The notes under the pieces: generated by a model
Database searches by the model: none
The model's input: the letters and a program-made list of their open reading frames with translations, nothing else
What the model was told of the DNA's origin: nothing
Made by a program: the position numbers and the translations under genes
Assembly: GCA_046293395.1 (NCBI GenBank)
Contig: JBKBOU010000003.1
Coordinates: forward strand, 558,001-622,000
Source: CAYNRA01 sp046293395
GTDB lineage: Bacteria > Bacteroidota > Bacteroidia > Cytophagales > Spirosomataceae
DNA length: 64,000 nucleotides
Direction: 5' to 3'
Shown here: positions 60,949 through 64,000 of the stretch, piece by piece
Position numbering within the stretch: the first letter of the stretch is position 1
How the letters are laid out: each line of letters starts with the position of its first letter

Positions 60949-60973
60949 GCAAATATTTGCACAAATTTGCAAA
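60949..60973. promoter_or_regulatory. Operator-like palindromes upstream of the DeoR-type gene
   Basis: GCAAATATTTGC at 60949-60960 is a perfect 12-base palindrome, and TTTGCAAA at 60966-60973 a perfect 8-base palindrome. Further GCAAA/GCAAT half-sites lie at 60907, 60917, 60936 and 60981. They overlap both promoters and are strong candidates for autoregulatory binding sites. Confidence 0.5.
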
Positions 60974-60988
60974 ATACATCGCAAAAAT

Positions 60989-61741
60989 ATGCTAAAACAC
61001 GAACGTCACAAACGAATATTAGACCAATTAAGTACAGATAAGAAAATCAATTTTGTAGAGCTTGCCCAGCTGATGAATGTTTCCTATGACAGCATCCGCC
61101 GAGACGTTATTGAGCTCGAAGACAAGGGTTTTCTAAAAAAAGTGCATGGAGGCGCGGTTGCCAACTCCTACTTATCACGCTTGGCAGGAAACGGAAATTC
61201 TACGTCTAAAAATCAGGATTTTCAGACGATTTTCAAGAAAATTACACCTATTCTCGAAACCAGTAGAACCTTGCTTTTGGATGGTGGAACCACCAATTTT
61301 TATATCGCAGAGCATTTCCCGAAACATTTATCCACAACGGTTATTACGAATAATGTGCCGCTTGCTATGGTACTCAATGATCACCCAAAAGTAGAAGTCA
61401 TTTTACTCGGAGGAACGTATTTCAAGCGATACCAAATTACGATGGGTTTTGACCTAATCCGGCAGTTGAAGAACTTCAAAGTAGATACCTATTTTATGGG
61501 AACGAACGGCATTTCTGTTGAAAACGGTTTGACTATCCGACACCACGAAGAATCTCTCCTGAAGCAACAGATGATGGCCATTGCCTCAGATGTTGTTTGC
61601 TGCTCCATCGACGAGAAAATCGGAAATGTAGAAACATACCGTATTTGTGAAATGAACCAAATTAGTACATTGGCAACAAATCTGAAATCTAACCACGAGC
61701 TTCTCCTGCCTTTTCACGGAAAAGTTCAACAGATTCTTTGA
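60989..61741 (+). CDS. DeoR/GlpR-family transcription regulator, 250 aa
   Basis: An N-terminal winged helix (RILDQLSTDKKINFVELAQLM, VSYDSIRRDVIELEDKG) is followed by the GGA linker (KVHGGAV) and a DeoRC effector domain (LLLDGGTTNFYIAEHF, VILLGGTYFKRYQITMG, FMGTNGISVENGLTI). Members bind phosphorylated sugars. It is divergent from the permease-epimerase-peptidase unit and likely controls it and itself. The sugar-type effector is unexpected next to amino-acid genes. Confidence 0.9.
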   Translation: MLKHERHKRILDQLSTDKKINFVELAQLMNVSYDSIRRDVIELEDKGFLKKVHGGAVANSYLSRLAGNGNSTSKNQDFQTIFKKITPILETSRTLLLDGGTTNFYIAEHFPKHLSTTVITNNVPLAMVLNDHPKVEVILLGGTYFKRYQITMGFDLIRQLKNFKVDTYFMGTNGISVENGLTIRHHEESLLKQQMMAIASDVVCCSIDEKIGNVETYRICEMNQISTLATNLKSNHELLLPFHGKVQQIL

Positions 61742-61817
61742 AATAAATCAGCCCTTTTTCTGGTTAAAAAAAAGGAGTTACATTACTCCTACTCATAAAC
61801 TCATAACACACCTACAC

Positions 61818-62753
61818 ATGCATTCACTTCGTATTGCGTTGGATTGGACACCCAACGTGAATCATATCGGTCTGTTTGTTGCCAAAGAACTTGGTTTTTA
61901 TCAAGAAATAGACATTGACCTTACGCTCGTCAGTCCACAGGATGATGATTACCAAACTACACCCGGGAAAAAACTGGAGTTTCGCACCGTGGATATGGCA
62001 ATAGCTCCTTTTGAAACCGTTATTAGTCTGCAAAACAAGGAAAATAAGGTCGATGCTTTAGCCATCTATGCGCTTTTACAAGAAGATATCAGCAGCATTG
62101 CTACCCTGACAACCACGGGGATACATCGCCCGAAAGACCTTGATGGCAAATTATATGCCTCCTACAAAGCGCGTTACGAAGATCATATTGTACAGCAATT
62201 GATAAAAAATGACGGTGGAAAAGGAGAAATGAAAATTGCGTACCCCGAAAAACTCGGAATCTGGAACACCCTCCTCGAAGGAAATGCCGACGCCACCTGG
62301 ATTTTTGATAATTGGGAAGGTGTAGAAGCGCTACACAAAGGCATTGACTTAACTACTTTTTCGTTAGCCAATTTTGATATTCCCTACGGTTACTCTCCCG
62401 TTATTTTAACCACACAACAACAGCTCGATGCAAACCCTGCCATTTATACGCAGTTTGTAACCGCCACGCAAAAGGGCTATCAATTTTGTATCGAAAATAA
62501 GGAAAAAGCAGCTGCCATTTTGCATCCTTTCCTGACCGTCTATGACCAGCAGAATGTACCTTTATTACTTGCTTTAGAGAAAACAATACCGTATTTCGGT
62601 TCTGGAAAAATGAAACCCGAACGCGTTCAAGCATTCTTGAACTGGCTAGTTACCAATAACTTAGAGAATGAAATTATCTTGACACAAAGACTATTCACGA
62701 ATGAATTGTTAGAGAAATACTATTTTTCCAACAGTTCATTTAGATTTTCATAA
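61818..62753 (+). CDS. NMT1/THI5-like domain protein without signal peptide, 311 aa
   Basis: The NMT1/THI5-type periplasmic-binding fold is clear: RIALDWTPNVNHIGLFVAKELGFYQ at the start, then VDMAIAPFETVISL and WIFDNWEGVEAL. There is no signal peptide and no ABC permease or ATPase gene beside it. The CCCFC motif of yeast-type THI5 pyrimidine synthase is absent. It could be a cytoplasmic binding protein or a divergent thiamin-pyrimidine enzyme. Uncertain. Confidence 0.75.
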   Translation: MHSLRIALDWTPNVNHIGLFVAKELGFYQEIDIDLTLVSPQDDDYQTTPGKKLEFRTVDMAIAPFETVISLQNKENKVDALAIYALLQEDISSIATLTTTGIHRPKDLDGKLYASYKARYEDHIVQQLIKNDGGKGEMKIAYPEKLGIWNTLLEGNADATWIFDNWEGVEALHKGIDLTTFSLANFDIPYGYSPVILTTQQQLDANPAIYTQFVTATQKGYQFCIENKEKAAAILHPFLTVYDQQNVPLLLALEKTIPYFGSGKMKPERVQAFLNWLVTNNLENEIILTQRLFTNELLEKYYFSNSSFRFS

Positions 62754-62766
62754 CGGAACAAAAAAA

Positions 62767-62806
62767 CCCCCGCTGGAGCGAAAATAAATAAAAAAACCCA
62801 GCGGGG
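62767..62806. repeat. GC-rich hairpin, REP-like
   Basis: CCCCGCTGG (62768-62776) pairs with CCAGCGGGG (62798-62806) around a 21-base AT-rich loop. On the minus strand the stem is followed by GTTTTTTTG, so it could also act as a leftward terminator although no leftward gene is near. Its GGGGCGAAAT edge recurs inverted at 63803-63812. Confidence 0.45.
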
Positions 62807-62969
62807 CGAAATTGTGTTTTACACGTTTATTTTTCAGTGTGTATCGAATATTGAACAAGTTCGAACCAACCCTTCTAACCAATTATGCATCTCTTTTCTT
62901 GGTATGAGTGCTTCGATTGGCGCCTATCTCCGCATTTAAAAATCAAACAAAAAACCAAGATTAAAACAA

Positions 62970-63710
62970 ATGAAACCTTCGTATTGGCAGACGATTTTCA
63001 AGAAAGAAAGCGTAAAGAATCAGGAAGATAAAACGCAATTCATAACCTATTTTTTGGGCTTATTCATTGCATGTATAGGTATTTTGTACGGAAATGCCAT
63101 TCGGGAAGAACATACTTTTTTACGTATTTGGGAGTTTGAAAACCTCTTATATTTGGCAATAGGTTTGCCATTCATTTACCTGACTTCATTCGTTGGTATT
63201 CCTTCTTTTTGGGATAAACAGGTGTCTAATTTTCGACGCTGGACGCTTCCCCTGCTCATCGGTTCTGTTTTTGGGATTGCCGATGTTTTCGTTATTAAAG
63301 TGCTCATGCACCCAGAACCTTATACCTCCCTCCCTCCGTTTTTACAGCCTTTTCCTTACTCGCTTTTTTTGTTTTTTTCTGGGGCACTTGAGATAGAAGT
63401 ATTCTATAGACTCATTCCTCTCACACTTTTTTTACTTGCCGGAAAGCATTTTGCACAAGGAAAGTATTTGTCATTTATTTTTTGGTTTGGTGCTATTCTG
63501 ACAGCCATCCGTGAGCCACTCGAACAATTTCCGGACGGCTCTATGCTGTTTGTCGCTTATTCACTTTTTACAGGTTTTGCCATGAATTTCTTACAAGCTA
63601 TTGCGTTTCGGCAATCTGGTTTCTTGGCAAGTTTGGCTATTCGGCTGGGACATTATCTGTTTTGGCATATTTTATTAGGCGTATATGTCGAATTTTTTGA
63701 ATTGCCCTAA
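62970..63710 (+). CDS. CPBP-like multi-spanning membrane protein, 246 aa
   Basis: About eight hydrophobic segments. A candidate first CPBP/Abi motif is GALEIEVFYRLIP (EVFYR, with Ile in place of the usual first Glu of EExxxR), and a second candidate has the histidines of LGHYLFWHILLG. Members are putative intramembrane proteases. The altered first residue makes activity uncertain. No signal of operon with neighbours. Confidence 0.6.
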   Translation: MKPSYWQTIFKKESVKNQEDKTQFITYFLGLFIACIGILYGNAIREEHTFLRIWEFENLLYLAIGLPFIYLTSFVGIPSFWDKQVSNFRRWTLPLLIGSVFGIADVFVIKVLMHPEPYTSLPPFLQPFPYSLFLFFSGALEIEVFYRLIPLTLFLLAGKHFAQGKYLSFIFWFGAILTAIREPLEQFPDGSMLFVAYSLFTGFAMNFLQAIAFRQSGFLASLAIRLGHYLFWHILLGVYVEFFELP

Positions 63711-63744
63711 CGCAATGCATCCTCTAAAATACACATAGGAGTTC

Positions 63745-63821
63745 CCCAGATTGTGCCCTAACACGATATTTTGTATTTTTTAATCATTCTAGTCCACCCA
63801 GATTTCGCCCCCAACGGGGCG
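63745..63821. repeat. Short direct repeat zone with GC-rich hairpin
   Basis: CCCAGATTGTGCCCTAAC (63745-63762) and CCCAGATTTCGCCCCCAAC (63797-63815) are imperfect direct repeats 52 bases apart; a third GCCCTAAC lies at the end of the upstream gene. The second copy runs into the hairpin CGCCCC-CAA-CGGGGCG (63806-63821). Confidence 0.5.
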
Positions 63822-64000
63822 TTATGCCTTCTCAATGATTTTAATTTCCTCCTCCGTCAATTCATACAGTTGATAAACCAATTGGTCTATTTGAGATTCT
63901 AAATCGGTGGTGTCTTTACCTTGTTGTTTCAGAATCAAAACTTCTTTTGACAATATACTAATTGATTTATAATTACTAAGTTTTGGAATTGGTAACTTTT
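63822..64000 (-). CDS. C-terminal end of an Eco57I/TaqI-class N6-adenine DNA methylase (5' part outside window)
   Basis: The frame is open from the right edge to the stop at 63822-63824, giving 58 codons without a start. The C terminus contains LPIPKLSNYKSI, QQGKDTTDLES and IDQLVYQLYELTEEEIKIIE, the ending I recognise from type IIG/TaqI-like and BREX PglX-like adenine methylases with a target-recognition domain. The rest of the gene lies beyond the window, so the system type cannot be decided. Confidence 0.7.
   Translation of the reverse strand, partial: KLPIPKLSNYKSISILSKEVLILKQQGKDTTDLESQIDQLVYQLYELTEEEIKIIEKA

Noticed and set aside
61742..61817. TPP riboswitch before the NMT1/THI5-like gene
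   Set aside because: The 76-base gap is too short and lacks THI-box sequence; only a six-base hairpin is present.
62850..62885. tRNA-like GTTCGAA
   Set aside because: The flanking bases do not form a T-arm and there is no anticodon arm or acceptor stem.

Overview
The window looks like a chromosomal segment of a Bacteroidota bacterium, most likely from the order Cytophagales. The reasons are a SusC/SusD pair with a GH97 enzyme, two CRTAC1-type FG-GAP lipoproteins, AT-rich intergenic DNA, and several promoter boxes of the Bacteroidota type (TTG, about 20 bases, then TAnnTTTG). I cannot name genus or species. No transposon, integrase, CRISPR array, rRNA or tRNA was recognised. Most of the window is core housekeeping genes, with a few accessory islands.

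Layout. 1-9.8 kb: the end of a YifB-type AAA gene, a collagen-like lipoprotein, a run of small metabolic genes (MazG-like, pepT, YggS, DUF423), SprT-like, ruvX, a MoeB-rhodanese fusion, an esterase, a DUF4097 beta-repeat protein and a secreted DUF6134-like protein. 10-15 kb: a glycan export cluster (Wzm permease, Wzt ATPase with a C-terminal domain, a beta-propeller glycosidase-like protein, a PhyH dioxygenase and a GT2 glycosyltransferase). 15.1-18 kb: a large FAD/Fe-S oxidase on the minus strand. 18.2-32.3 kb: a 14-kb carbohydrate-utilisation locus with SusC, SusD, a small lipoprotein, a GH97 alpha-glucosidase and two tandem ~1100-residue FG-GAP/UnbV lipoproteins; it has a good promoter at its head and a terminator hairpin behind SusD.

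32-43 kb: cysS, a GNAT-like protein, murB-moaD-moaE, three related small membrane proteins and ppk1. 43-54 kb: an outer-membrane-like protein, a CNT nucleoside transporter, a lipoprotein operon (META domain, serpin, small lipoprotein), an operon of an M14 peptidase, a CarboxypepD_reg-like protein and a PD-(D/E)XK nuclease, two minus-strand unknown genes, and an ECF sigma/anti-sigma pair. 53.7-61.7 kb: a FucP-like transporter divergent from glpK, then a minus-strand operon for peptide and amino-acid handling (APC permease, dipeptide epimerase, leucyl aminopeptidase) divergent from a DeoR-type regulator. The shared control region between these last two is dense with palindromes, promoter boxes and a leader terminator. 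61.8-64 kb: a signal-less NMT1/THI5-like protein, a CPBP-like membrane protein, a small repeat zone, and the last 58 codons of a restriction-modification-type N6-adenine methylase on the minus strand, cut by the window edge.

The least explained items are the PD-(D/E)XK nuclease ending in a clamp-binding-like motif, the 60.8-61.0 kb divergent control region, the three-member small membrane protein family, the serpin operon and the paired FG-GAP lipoproteins. All annotation is by reading the sequence; no database search was run.
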